From NCBI GenBank assembly GCA_900556395.1, contig USOQ01000033.1:1-28201 (forward strand): a stretch of DNA of 28,201 nt, written 5' to 3'. The notes under the pieces are model-generated. The model saw only the letters and a list, made by a program, of their open reading frames with translations. It was not told the DNA's origin and made no database searches. The DNA is from Candidatus Segatella caccae (lineage in GTDB: Bacteria; Bacteroidota; Bacteroidia; Bacteroidales; Bacteroidaceae). Of the stretch, positions 16,265-23,192 are shown one piece after another. Both the position numbers and the translations under genes were made by a program. How positions within the stretch are numbered: the first letter of the stretch is position 1; the number at the start of each line of letters is the position of its first letter.

Positions 16265-16314
16265 TTCGCAAGGTGGAGAGGACGCAGGATTCTGCAGCTT
16301 TACCACCTTGCGAA
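16265..16314 (+). other. Two-tier intercistronic hairpin without U-tract
   Basis: TTCGCAAGGTGG (16265-16276) is perfectly complementary to CCACCTTGCGAA (16303-16314). The 26-base loop holds a second small stem, GCAG (16284-16287) with CTGC (16292-16295). No T-run follows on either side, so it is not a standard terminator. It may stabilise or process the mRNA between the YtxH and Holin-X genes, or be a protein-binding dyad. Confidence 0.7.
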
Positions 16315-16338
16315 ACATGAATAAGATTATATTACACT

Positions 16339-16689
16339 ATGATGTTCTCCAACGATAAAAACGTTGAAACAATAGGACAACTCGTAGAAACTATCAAGCA
16401 CTACATCGGGCTTCAAAAAGAATATATAAAGCTCGATGTCGTTGACAAGGTTGTTCGGTTGCTCACAGCCATCACCATCTCTATCGTGCTGGTGGGACTC
16501 CTCGTCATCGCCCTCATCTATCTATCCTTTGCTGCTGCTTTTGCATTGGGCAATATGGTAGGCATGGCATGGGGATTCTGCATCGTTGCAGCTTTTTACA
16601 TTCTTCTCTTGATCTTATTTGTCGCTTTCCGTCATCAATGGATAGAGAAGCCATTGGTAAGGTTTCTCGCCAGTCTTCTCATGCAATAG
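16339..16689 (+). CDS. Phage-holin-X-like membrane protein
   Basis: A 116-residue protein with a helical N-terminus (ETIGQLVETIKHYIGLQKEYIKL pattern, residues 10-32) and two membrane segments (about 41-68 and 75-97), the layout of the Holin-X/DUF1469 group of small membrane proteins. These are usually chromosomal and despite the name need not come from phage; no phage gene is nearby. The second codon is also ATG, so the protein may begin one residue later. It is 15 bases from the next gene, so co-translation is likely. It probably works with the YtxH-like protein in envelope homeostasis (inference from context). Confidence 0.85.
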   Translation: MMFSNDKNVETIGQLVETIKHYIGLQKEYIKLDVVDKVVRLLTAITISIVLVGLLVIALIYLSFAAAFALGNMVGMAWGFCIVAAFYILLLILFVAFRHQWIEKPLVRFLASLLMQ

Positions 16690-16704
16690 TAAAACTCGCA
16701 CAAT

Positions 16705-16968
16705 ATGACTAAAGATAATCAAGGACAAACAGAATTTAGCTCGTTGGCTGATATCAGATTGCGTAAAGAATTGTTGCGCAAGGATATCGTTGCCGAAGAT
16801 GAGAGAATCAAGGACTTATGGCATAAGCTGTTTACAAGACCTTCCGCCTTATCTAAGTCGGCAAGCCCAAGCAAACGTCTTTCAAGCATGTTGTCTATGG
16901 GGGCAGGTGCTTTGGATGGCGCCATACTTGCGTGGAAACTATACCGCAAGTTTAAGAGAAAAAAGTAA
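16705..16968 (+). CDS. Small basic protein of the YtxH/Holin-X operon
   Basis: An 87-residue protein of unknown function. The N-terminal half is charged and helical (SSLADIRLRKELLRKDI), the centre is rich in serine and lysine, and a short hydrophobic stretch (about 62-77, MLSMGAGALDGAILAW) runs into a very basic C-terminus (KLYRKFKRKK). This could dip into the membrane with the basic tail on the cytoplasmic face. Tight spacing behind the Holin-X gene and conserved-looking order support a real gene. I do not recognise a named family. Confidence 0.78.
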   Translation: MTKDNQGQTEFSSLADIRLRKELLRKDIVAEDERIKDLWHKLFTRPSALSKSASPSKRLSSMLSMGAGALDGAILAWKLYRKFKRKK

Positions 16969-17004
16969 GAGAAAAAAGGTACTAAGAGTTTAGAATTTAA
17001 AGAC

Positions 17005-17031
17005 AAAAAAAATGGGCCACCGCTGTGACCC
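17005..17031 (-). terminator. Minus-strand intrinsic terminator
   Basis: Read on the minus strand, GGGTCAC, loop AGCG and GTGGCCC form a seven-pair stem with one G-U pair, followed by A and eight T (17012-17005). On the plus strand the same position is a C/A mismatch, so the element is better suited to minus-strand transcripts. It lies about 370 bases past the uvrD stop and may end either the uvrD transcript or a short local RNA. Confidence 0.65.
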
Positions 17032-17066
17032 TTCTGTTAACCTTAAATCTAATACTATGAAAAACA
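17005..17066 (-). ncRNA. Candidate short RNA between Holin-X operon and uvrD
   Basis: A promoter-like pair on the minus strand (17102-17072) points at the terminator 17031-17005, predicting a transcript of about 60 nt ending in a stem plus U8. On the plus strand the same DNA holds a leader-like stretch and an eight-codon frame, ATG to TAA, at 17057-17080 (MKNTWQK), with no gene behind it. Which strand matters is uncertain. No known RNA family is claimed. Confidence 0.3.
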
Positions 17067-17071
17067 CATGG

Positions 17072-17102
17072 CAAAAATAATATAATTATTTGAGCACAGC
17101 AA
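17072..17102 (-). promoter_or_regulatory. Candidate minus-strand promoter of the short RNA
   Basis: Read on the minus strand, TTG (17102-17100), a 20-nt spacer and TATTTTTG (17079-17072) match the consensus. The region is AT-rich, so a chance match is possible. Confidence 0.4.
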
Positions 17103-17289
17103 GTTTTTCGTTTTCTTTTTTATCTTTTTTAATTATTTATTTGCATATTTTGGAATAATTAAAGATTCCAAATTCCTTTTTATCGTTGGTTTGCCGACAT
17201 TCTGACAGATCTCTTTTCACCATAATTCTTTTGGTTTTTCTCATCATTGACTTGCACTTTGCACCATCCGCATTTTCTGAACAAAAATG

Positions 17290-17388
17290 CCTAAAAAAAC
17301 GCAAGTACTTACGATGCCCGATGAAAGTACTTGCGTTGGCTGTTGAAAGTACTTGCGATGGCCATCGCAAGTATGTTCATTTTTTAGG
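17290..17388. repeat. Nested palindromic repeat cluster
   Basis: An outer inverted repeat, CCTAAAAAA (17290-17298) and TTTTTTAGG (17380-17388), encloses three related units. ACGCAAGTACTT (17299-17310) is the exact complement of AAGTACTTGCGT (17325-17336). A second AAGTACTTGCG copy (17347-17357) leads into a perfect 24-base palindrome at 17350-17373 whose left half is TACTTGCGATGG. The outer A/T runs would let it act as a terminator in both directions between the convergent genes. Confidence 0.85.
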
Positions 17389-17397
17389 TCTATTCCC

Positions 17398-19899
17398 CTA
17401 CCCTAATACCGTAAATTTGGCAAACTTCAAAAGGAGTTGTTTCGTACCAGAGTTGACAAACTTTACTGTCGCCTTAGCATTCTCGCCAGTTCCTTCCAGT
17501 TTCAGAACCGTGCCTATGCCAAATCGCTGATGTTCTATCTTAGAACCCTCCACTAATTGAACAGATAAACCTGTTGATACAGAAGCAGAGGCAGCTGAAC
17601 TCGGAGACGAAGGAGATGATGGTGATGATGAAGCCAAAACACGACGAGCTGCTTCTACGCCCCGAACCGACTTGAATCTGCTCTCCATGCGAACGGGGTT
17701 AGTTGTAGAATGGGAGTCGTCTCTATCAGTACGAGTCTGAACTCTGTTAACACGAAAATCATCTCTCCCTACACGGAAATTATCTCTATCTTCCCTTTCA
17801 GAGAAAGCGTTCTTTCGGTCGGGCTTAAACTGCGATGAAACAGAAGTTCTATCCCAAGGCATTCTGCCACCATACCCCCCACTGTTGAAGGAGAAATCGT
17901 CATGAGCCATTTCCGAATCTTCTTTGATGAGTTTAGGGTCTATCTCGTTGAGGAATCTGCTGGGATTACCAAACTCTATCTTGCCATAACGGAAACGATT
18001 CTTAGCACTCGTCAGCACGCAATGTTTTTCGGCTCGTGTGATGGCGACATACAACAAACGACGCTCCTCCTCCAATTCGCGAAGAGTGGTAGAAGCTATG
18101 GGACTGGGAAAGATATTTTCCTCAAGACCAACGACAAAGACAGTAGCAAACTCAAGTCCCTTAGAGGCATGAATCGTCATGAGCGACACACGCGGCTCGT
18201 TATCATCGCCCTTGCTGTCCAAATCTGTCAGCAATGCCACATCCTGCAAGTAGTCAGAAAGTGTAGCCTCATCTTCTCGCCCTTCTTCACGACGTTCCTC
18301 CACAAAGTTCTGCATACCACCAAGGAACTCTTCCAGGTTCTCTTGTCTGGAAAGATTGTCAGGATCTTTATCACCATTAAAGATATCTGCACTGATTCCA
18401 CTCTCCTTGATAATAGCATCACCCAAGTCGTAGACATTCATCCGAGAAGCCTTTTCTACGAATCCGCTAATCAGCAGTCTGAAGTTCTCTAACTTAGTGA
18501 GCGTTCCCTTATTGACTGACAACCCATAATGTTCTGGCGAAGTTATCACCTCCCAGAAACTCACTTCATTTTGAATTGCGCACACGGCTATCTTTGCCAC
18601 CGTTGTATTACCAATACCACGCGCAGGATAGTTGACAATACGCTTAAAGGCTTCTTCGTCATCAGGATTTGCCACCAGTCGGAAGTAAGCGATAATATCC
18701 TTGATTTCCTTACGCTGGAAGAAACTGAGACCACCATAGATACGATAAGGAATGGATTGTTTTCTTAATTCTTCCTCAAAACTTCGACTCTGAGCATTGG
18801 TGCGATAGAGAATGGCAAAATCGCTATATTGACAGTCATCTTGCCGCTTGATTTTTTTGATTTCACGGCACACTATCAGAGCTTCCTCCTTATCACTATA
18901 AGCTGGCTTATAGAGCAAACATTCTCCCTTGTCGTTCTTGCTATAAACATCCTTGGGAATCTGATTGCTGTTGTGCTTTATCAGGCTATTGGCCGCCTCC
19001 ACAATACTCTGCGTACTACGATAGTTCTGCTCCAGTTTGAAGAGTTTGGCTCCCTTGAACTGCTTTTGGAAATTAAGAATATTGTCAATATTGGCGCCAC
19101 GGAAACTATAGATGCTCTGCGAGTCGTCGCCCACGGCACAAATGTTCTTCTCAACCATTTTATCATACAAGAGTAAAAGTATACGCTGCTGAACCTTATT
19201 GGTATCTTGATATTCGTCAACCAATATGTACTTAAATGAGTTAGCGTATTTCTGGCATATTTGTTCGTTCTTAAATAATTTATAAGTATAATACAACAAA
19301 TCATCAAAATCCATTGCATTGGCTTTAAGGCAACGCTCAGAATAAGTTTTATAGATTTTTGCAACACTTTTCAACAAGACACCAGAATGATAACCAGTTG
19401 GAGTATTATCATCAATATGCTTAGACATATACTCTGAAGGGCCTATCAAATTATTTTTTGCATTTGATATTATAGCATGAATGACTCTGGGTTTGTACGT
19501 TCTTTCATCAAGCCCCATCTCCTTAACAATCGTTTTGATTAAAGAACAAGAATCAGACTCGTCATAAATCGAGAAATCAGAAGAAAAGCCCAAAAAAATA
19601 GCCTCTTTGTGTAATATACGAGCAAAGACACTATGAAAAGTGCCCATATATTTCTGCCTTTGAGCAAATATTTCACCAAACATTTTACTTATACGCTCAA
19701 CCATTTCCCTCGCAGCTTTATTTGTAAAAGTCAAGACCAATAGAGAATCTAAATCCTTTCCCTGCTTCTTGAGGTAAGCAATCTTATAGGTTAGCACACG
19801 CGTCTTGCCAGAACCTGCGCCAGCTATCACCAACGATGGTCCATCAATATATTCTACAGCCTTACGCTGCGATTCGTTCAAGTCGTTCAATAGATTCAT
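17398..19899 (-). CDS. uvrD: UvrD/PcrA-type 3'-5' DNA helicase
   Basis: An 833-residue superfamily 1A helicase for DNA repair and replication-conflict resolution. Motifs in order: Q-motif LNESQRKAV (7-15), Walker A AGAGSGKT (26-33), LVDEYQDT (226-233), GDDSQSIYSFRGA (257-269), QNYRS (291-295), MTIHASKGLEF (574-584) and VAITRAEKH (618-626). A disordered tail (about 665-775) is rich in R, D and N, then S and P (SSSPSSPSSPSSAAS). It ends in a small beta-rich C-terminal module (VEGSKIEHQRFGIGTV) like that used by PcrA to contact RNA polymerase. It follows mtgA by 18 bases and is probably in that operon. Bases 19250-19740 are clearly more AT-rich (about one third GC) than the rest of the gene. Confidence 0.95.
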   Translation of the reverse strand: MNLLNDLNESQRKAVEYIDGPSLVIAGAGSGKTRVLTYKIAYLKKQGKDLDSLLVLTFTNKAAREMVERISKMFGEIFAQRQKYMGTFHSVFARILHKEAIFLGFSSDFSIYDESDSCSLIKTIVKEMGLDERTYKPRVIHAIISNAKNNLIGPSEYMSKHIDDNTPTGYHSGVLLKSVAKIYKTYSERCLKANAMDFDDLLYYTYKLFKNEQICQKYANSFKYILVDEYQDTNKVQQRILLLLYDKMVEKNICAVGDDSQSIYSFRGANIDNILNFQKQFKGAKLFKLEQNYRSTQSIVEAANSLIKHNSNQIPKDVYSKNDKGECLLYKPAYSDKEEALIVCREIKKIKRQDDCQYSDFAILYRTNAQSRSFEEELRKQSIPYRIYGGLSFFQRKEIKDIIAYFRLVANPDDEEAFKRIVNYPARGIGNTTVAKIAVCAIQNEVSFWEVITSPEHYGLSVNKGTLTKLENFRLLISGFVEKASRMNVYDLGDAIIKESGISADIFNGDKDPDNLSRQENLEEFLGGMQNFVEERREEGREDEATLSDYLQDVALLTDLDSKGDDNEPRVSLMTIHASKGLEFATVFVVGLEENIFPSPIASTTLRELEEERRLLYVAITRAEKHCVLTSAKNRFRYGKIEFGNPSRFLNEIDPKLIKEDSEMAHDDFSFNSGGYGGRMPWDRTSVSSQFKPDRKNAFSEREDRDNFRVGRDDFRVNRVQTRTDRDDSHSTTNPVRMESRFKSVRGVEAARRVLASSSPSSPSSPSSAASASVSTGLSVQLVEGSKIEHQRFGIGTVLKLEGTGENAKATVKFVNSGTKQLLLKFAKFTVLG

Positions 19900-19917
19900 A
19901 TTCTTGCTTGCTGAGTA

Positions 19918-20652
19918 TTATTTCACCCTGTAGCCACCTACAGCAGTATTGGGGTTTAGATCTTCACCCTCTTTGGGGAAAACGGGAATGAAGCGCATCT
20001 CGTGCTCTATCTGTCGCTGTCGCTTACGCATATACTTGCTCGGATGCTGTGAGTCGAACTTACGTGGATTGGGCAACGTGGCAGCTATCAAGGCGCACTC
20101 GCTACGGAATAGATCTTCTGCCTTTTTATCGAAATGATATTCTGCCACTGCATCCACTCCATATATTCCATTACCCATCTCAATGCTGTTGAGATAAACC
20201 TCCATGATACGCTGCTTACTCCACATCATCTCGATGAGGAAGGTAAAGTATGCTTCAAAGCCCTTACGGGTCCAAGAACGACCAGGCCATAGAAAAACAT
20301 TCTTGGCCGTCTGCTGGCTGATGGTACTGGCCCCATGCACCTTTCCACCACGGGCATTATTGCGGGCGGCATGCTGTATGGCATTGAAGTCAAAACCATG
20401 ATGTATCAGGAAACGAGAGTCCTCGCTTGCCATCACTGCCACAGGCATATGAGGCGAGATTTTGTCCATCGAAACCCAGTGATGATGCAGAGTAACACTC
20501 TCACCACCAGACACTTGCTGAAAGCATCTAATCACCATCAGAGGCGTAAGGTATACGGGGATGAAACGATACGCCACAACAGCAAGAATGGTGGTACTGA
20601 AAAACAGCACCACCACCCATTTTAATATTTTCTTAATTTTTTGAAGTATCAT
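19918..20652 (-). CDS. mtgA: Monofunctional peptidoglycan glycosyltransferase
   Basis: A 244-residue GT51 enzyme that polymerises lipid II into glycan strands. It has one N-terminal membrane segment (about 10-30), then the catalytic domain with ASEDSRF (75-81, catalytic E77), GASTISQQTAKN (107-118), KQRIMEVYLNSIEMG (146-160, second Glu E158) and GIYGVDAVAEYHF (162-174). There is no transpeptidase domain, which separates it from class A penicillin-binding proteins. It lies between the OmpA-like lipoprotein gene (68 bases upstream) and uvrD (18 bases downstream), all on one strand. Confidence 0.96.
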   Translation of the reverse strand: MILQKIKKILKWVVVLFFSTTILAVVAYRFIPVYLTPLMVIRCFQQVSGGESVTLHHHWVSMDKISPHMPVAVMASEDSRFLIHHGFDFNAIQHAARNNARGGKVHGASTISQQTAKNVFLWPGRSWTRKGFEAYFTFLIEMMWSKQRIMEVYLNSIEMGNGIYGVDAVAEYHFDKKAEDLFRSECALIAATLPNPRKFDSQHPSKYMRKRQRQIEHEMRFIPVFPKEGEDLNPNTAVGGYRVK

Positions 20653-20683
20653 CAGAATGATTACTCAATAATAATAAAACTCA

Positions 20684-20714
20684 TACTTCACTTTTGACAG
20701 CGAACTGAGAAGTA
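20684..20714 (-). other. Hairpin with UUCG loop between ompA-like gene and mtgA
   Basis: On the minus strand, TACTTC (20714-20709) pairs with GAAGTA (20689-20684), and inside it CAG-TTCG-CTG (20707-20698) forms a UUCG-capped stem. The outer and inner stems are separated by unequal unpaired bases, and only short T-runs follow. It may partly reduce read-through from the lipoprotein gene into mtgA. Confidence 0.4.
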
Positions 20715-20720
20715 ATATCT

Positions 20721-21416
20721 TTAATTCAATGTTCCGTTGTTGGCCTTGTTTACCATTTCCTTGCTGGCATAGAGATAAACCTCCACACGACGGTTAGCAG
20801 CCTGACCAGCCTTAGTGCTGTTGTCAGCTACAGGATTGCTGGAACCATAACCAGCTACATTCTTAAACTGACTGGCACGTACACCACAAGAGGTAAGATA
20901 ATTGTATACTGCCTTGGCACGATTCTCGCTCAAAGGAAGGTTGATACCATCATTACCTGTTATGTCGGTATAACCCTGAATGTCTACCTGGCAGTCTGGG
21001 TTGTTCTTCAGTACCTGAGAGAACTTAGCCAAATCGTTCTTGGCATTGGCATTCAGGTCGTATTTATTGAGCTTGAAAAGGATACCAGAATCGAAAGTTA
21101 CCTTAACGGCAGCCAAACCATTCGTATCTGTCACCTGCTCCACCTTGGCATTCTCTATCTGCTTGGCCTCAGCAGCTACCTTATCCATTCGTTTACCGAT
21201 CAAAGCTCCTGTACCGCCACCTACGGCAGCACCAATCGCTGCACCTACAAGGGCACCTGTTCCGCGATGACTATTATTAAGTAATCCACCTACGATGGCA
21301 CCAAGAGCTGCACCAGAACCTGCTCCTACCGCAGCACCAGTACCTGTCTTTGTCTGACAACTACCCAAAACCAGTAGCATAGATAGAGCTGCTACCTGAA
21401 ATTTCATCTTTTTCAT
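20721..21416 (-). CDS. OmpA-family lipoprotein with glycine zipper
   Basis: A 231-residue lipoprotein with lipobox LGSC (lipidated Cys 20). A glycine/alanine-rich zipper segment (about 25-75, repeated GA and GG with GALVGAAIGAAVGGGTGALIG) may insert in or lie on the membrane. An OmpA-type peptidoglycan-binding domain follows (about 105-220): VTFDSGILFKLN, QGYTDITGND with the diaminopimelate-contacting Asp, NLPLSENRAKAV and ANRRVEVYL with the conserved Arg. It should link the outer membrane to the cell wall. It is the first gene before mtgA and uvrD, with a promoter in the gap to proS. Confidence 0.95.
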   Translation of the reverse strand: MKKMKFQVAALSMLLVLGSCQTKTGTGAAVGAGSGAALGAIVGGLLNNSHRGTGALVGAAIGAAVGGGTGALIGKRMDKVAAEAKQIENAKVEQVTDTNGLAAVKVTFDSGILFKLNKYDLNANAKNDLAKFSQVLKNNPDCQVDIQGYTDITGNDGINLPLSENRAKAVYNYLTSCGVRASQFKNVAGYGSSNPVADNSTKAGQAANRRVEVYLYASKEMVNKANNGTLN

Positions 21417-21450
21417 ACTATTTTCTCCTATATAACAACTGTTTTAAATG

Positions 21451-21458
21451 CAAAGATA
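21451..21458 (-). promoter_or_regulatory. -7 element of the OmpA-like lipoprotein promoter
   Basis: TATCTTTG on the minus strand (21458-21451) fits TAnnTTTG and lies 35 bases before the start codon. No well-placed TTG is visible upstream. It diverges from the proS promoter about 45 bases away. Confidence 0.5.
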
Positions 21459-21501
21459 ACTCTTTTTTCTCCAACATGGAGTTTTTTCTAATATTTTTTT
21501 G

Positions 21502-21509
21502 TATTTTTG
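21502..21509 (+). promoter_or_regulatory. -7 element of the proS promoter
   Basis: TATTTTTG fits TAnnTTTG. The -33 position holds only a T-run, not a clear TTG. The element lies inside the longer possible reading frame of proS, so transcripts starting near 21515 can only use the start at 21617, leaving a leader of about 100 nt. Confidence 0.5.
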
Positions 21510-21616
21510 CATGCAAAATTAAGGCTAATTGCAAAATATGCCAAAGGAAAACTCCTACAAAGATGGAGGAAATCCCTAAACCATCATTTCTAAATATCAA
21601 AATACATAATAAAAAT

Positions 21617-23098
21617 ATGGCTAAAGAATTAAAGAATTTGACCAAGCGTGCTGATAATTATAGTCAGTGGTACAATGACTTGGTAATGAAGGCCGACCTC
21701 GCTGAGCTTTCTCCAGTGCGTGGCTGTATGATTATCAAACCATACGGTTATGCCATCTGGGAAAAGATGCAGCAAGAGCTCGACAAAATGTTTAAGAAGA
21801 CTGGTGTACAGAACGCATACTTCCCAATGCTCATCCCCAAGAGTTTCTTCTCGCGTGAGGCTGAGCACGTGGCAGGATTCGCCAAGGAGTGTGCCGTGGT
21901 AACCCACTATCGTCTCAAAGCATCTGAAGACGGCAAGAGCGTAGACGTAGACCCAGCAGCAAAACTCGATGAAGAGCTTATCATCCGCCCTACTTCCGAG
22001 ACCATTATCTGGAACACCTACAAAAACTGGATTCACTCTTGGCGCGACCTCCCTATCCTCTGCAACCAGTGGTGTAACGTGATGCGCTGGGAGATGCGTA
22101 CCCGTCCTTTCCTTCGCACATCAGAATTCCTCTGGCAGGAAGGCCATACAGCCCATGCCACAAAGGAAGAAGCAGAGGCAAAGGCTCAGGAGATGTTGAA
22201 GGTGTATGCCGATTTTGCTGAGAAATATATGGGTGTGCCTGTTCTTCAGGGCGTGAAGAGCGAGACAGAGCGCTTTGCTGGCGCCCTCAACACTTACACC
22301 ATTGAGGCTATGATGCAGGACGGAAAGGCTTTGCAGAGCGGTACTTCTCACTTCCTCGGACAGAACTTCGCCAAGAGCTTCGACGTGACCTATCTTAATA
22401 AGGAGAACAAGCCTGAGTACGTATGGGCTACCTCATGGGGTGTTTCTACCCGCTTGATGGGTGCACTCATCATGGTTCATAGCGATGATAATGGTCTTGT
22501 GTTGCCTCCTAAGTTGGCTCCTATTCAGGTTGTCATCGTTCCTATCAACAAGGGCGAAGAACAGTTGCAACAGATTACAGCCAAGTTGCAGCCTGTTATC
22601 GACCAGTTGCGCGAACTGGGCATCAGCGTGAAGTATGATGACTCTGACAACAAGCGTCCAGGCTTCAAGTTTGCTGACTATGAGCTCAAGGGTGTTCCTG
22701 TACGCCTCGTTATGGGTGGACGCGACCTCGAGAACAACACTATCGAAATCATGCGCCGTGACACCTTGGAGAAAGAGTCTGTCAGCTTCGACGGCATCGT
22801 GGAGCGCGTCAAGGATATGCTTGAGGACATTCAGCGCAACATCTTTGAGAAAGCTCGCAACTATCGTGACGCTCATGTCTACGAATGTGACAACTACGAG
22901 GAATTCAAAGAGCGCGTCAAGGACGGAGGCTTCTTCCTCTGCCACTGGGATGGTACAGCCGAGACTGAGGCTAAGATCAAGGAAGATACCCAGGCCACCA
23001 TTCGTTGCGTGCCATTCGCATACGAACAGACTCCAGGCGTAGACATGGTAAGCGGCAAACCTGCTGTGGCTCGTGTCATCATCGCTCGTAGCTACTAA
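21617..23098 (+). CDS. proS: Prolyl-tRNA synthetase (archaeal/eukaryotic-like type)
   Basis: A 493-residue class II synthetase that charges tRNA-Pro. It starts MAKELKNLTKRADNYSQWYN; the frame is open back to 21476, but that extension lies across the promoter and is not synthetase-like, so 21617 is chosen (A-rich AATAAAAAT before the ATG). Motif 1 region: LSPVRGCMIIKPYGYAIWEK. Motif 2: RWEMRTRPFLRTSEFLWQEG. Motif 3: STRLMGALIMVHSDDNGL. The anticodon-binding domain begins at APIQVVIVPI. The short form without the INS editing insertion, with a C-terminal extension ending in RSY, marks the archaeal/eukaryotic-like ProRS common in Bacteroidota. A perfect 14-bp terminator stem follows. Confidence 0.97.
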   Translation: MAKELKNLTKRADNYSQWYNDLVMKADLAELSPVRGCMIIKPYGYAIWEKMQQELDKMFKKTGVQNAYFPMLIPKSFFSREAEHVAGFAKECAVVTHYRLKASEDGKSVDVDPAAKLDEELIIRPTSETIIWNTYKNWIHSWRDLPILCNQWCNVMRWEMRTRPFLRTSEFLWQEGHTAHATKEEAEAKAQEMLKVYADFAEKYMGVPVLQGVKSETERFAGALNTYTIEAMMQDGKALQSGTSHFLGQNFAKSFDVTYLNKENKPEYVWATSWGVSTRLMGALIMVHSDDNGLVLPPKLAPIQVVIVPINKGEEQLQQITAKLQPVIDQLRELGISVKYDDSDNKRPGFKFADYELKGVPVRLVMGGRDLENNTIEIMRRDTLEKESVSFDGIVERVKDMLEDIQRNIFEKARNYRDAHVYECDNYEEFKERVKDGGFFLCHWDGTAETEAKIKEDTQATIRCVPFAYEQTPGVDMVSGKPAVARVIIARSY

Positions 23099-23137
23099 AC
23101 ATAGTAGATTCGTAAAACGTATTTTTTTAACCATACT

Positions 23138-23183
23138 GAAGTTAAAGAAGCTCTGCAATGCTTCTTTAACTTCTTTCATTTTT
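23138..23183 (+). terminator. Intrinsic terminator between proS and the dehydrogenase
   Basis: GAAGTTAAAGAAGC (23138-23151), an eight-base loop and the exact complement GCTTCTTTAACTTC (23160-23173) are followed by TTTCATTTTTG. The element ends only about ten bases before the ATG of the next gene. Confidence 0.85.
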
Positions 23184-23192
23184 GTCAAGTTT

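Larger units (their letters stand above)
16969..17397. other. Convergent intergenic region, 429 bases
   Basis: This gap lies between the converging Holin-X operon and uvrD. It holds the minus-strand terminator 17005-17031, a candidate promoter at 17072-17102, a T-rich stretch at 17100-17140, a small stem (TTTGGAAT 17149-17156 with ATTCCAAA 17165-17172) and the nested palindromic cluster 17290-17388. No convincing protein-coding frame is present. Confidence 0.7.

Noticed and set aside
16339..16689. Prophage holin
   Set aside because: Holin-X-like proteins are common chromosomal membrane proteins; there is no endolysin, capsid, integrase or other phage gene in the window.
17290..17388. CRISPR array
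   Set aside because: The copies are inverted as well as direct, spacers are 11-14 bases, only a few copies exist, and no cas genes are nearby.
21476..21616. 47-codon N-terminal extension of proS
   Set aside because: The -7 element at 21502-21509 lies inside it, and the translated residues do not resemble the synthetase start; the ATG at 21617 has an A-rich leader and matches the family.
23073..23192. 40-codon upstream extension of the dehydrogenase
   Set aside because: It would overlap the end of proS and run through the terminator stem; the Rossmann-like protein begins at the ATG at 23193.
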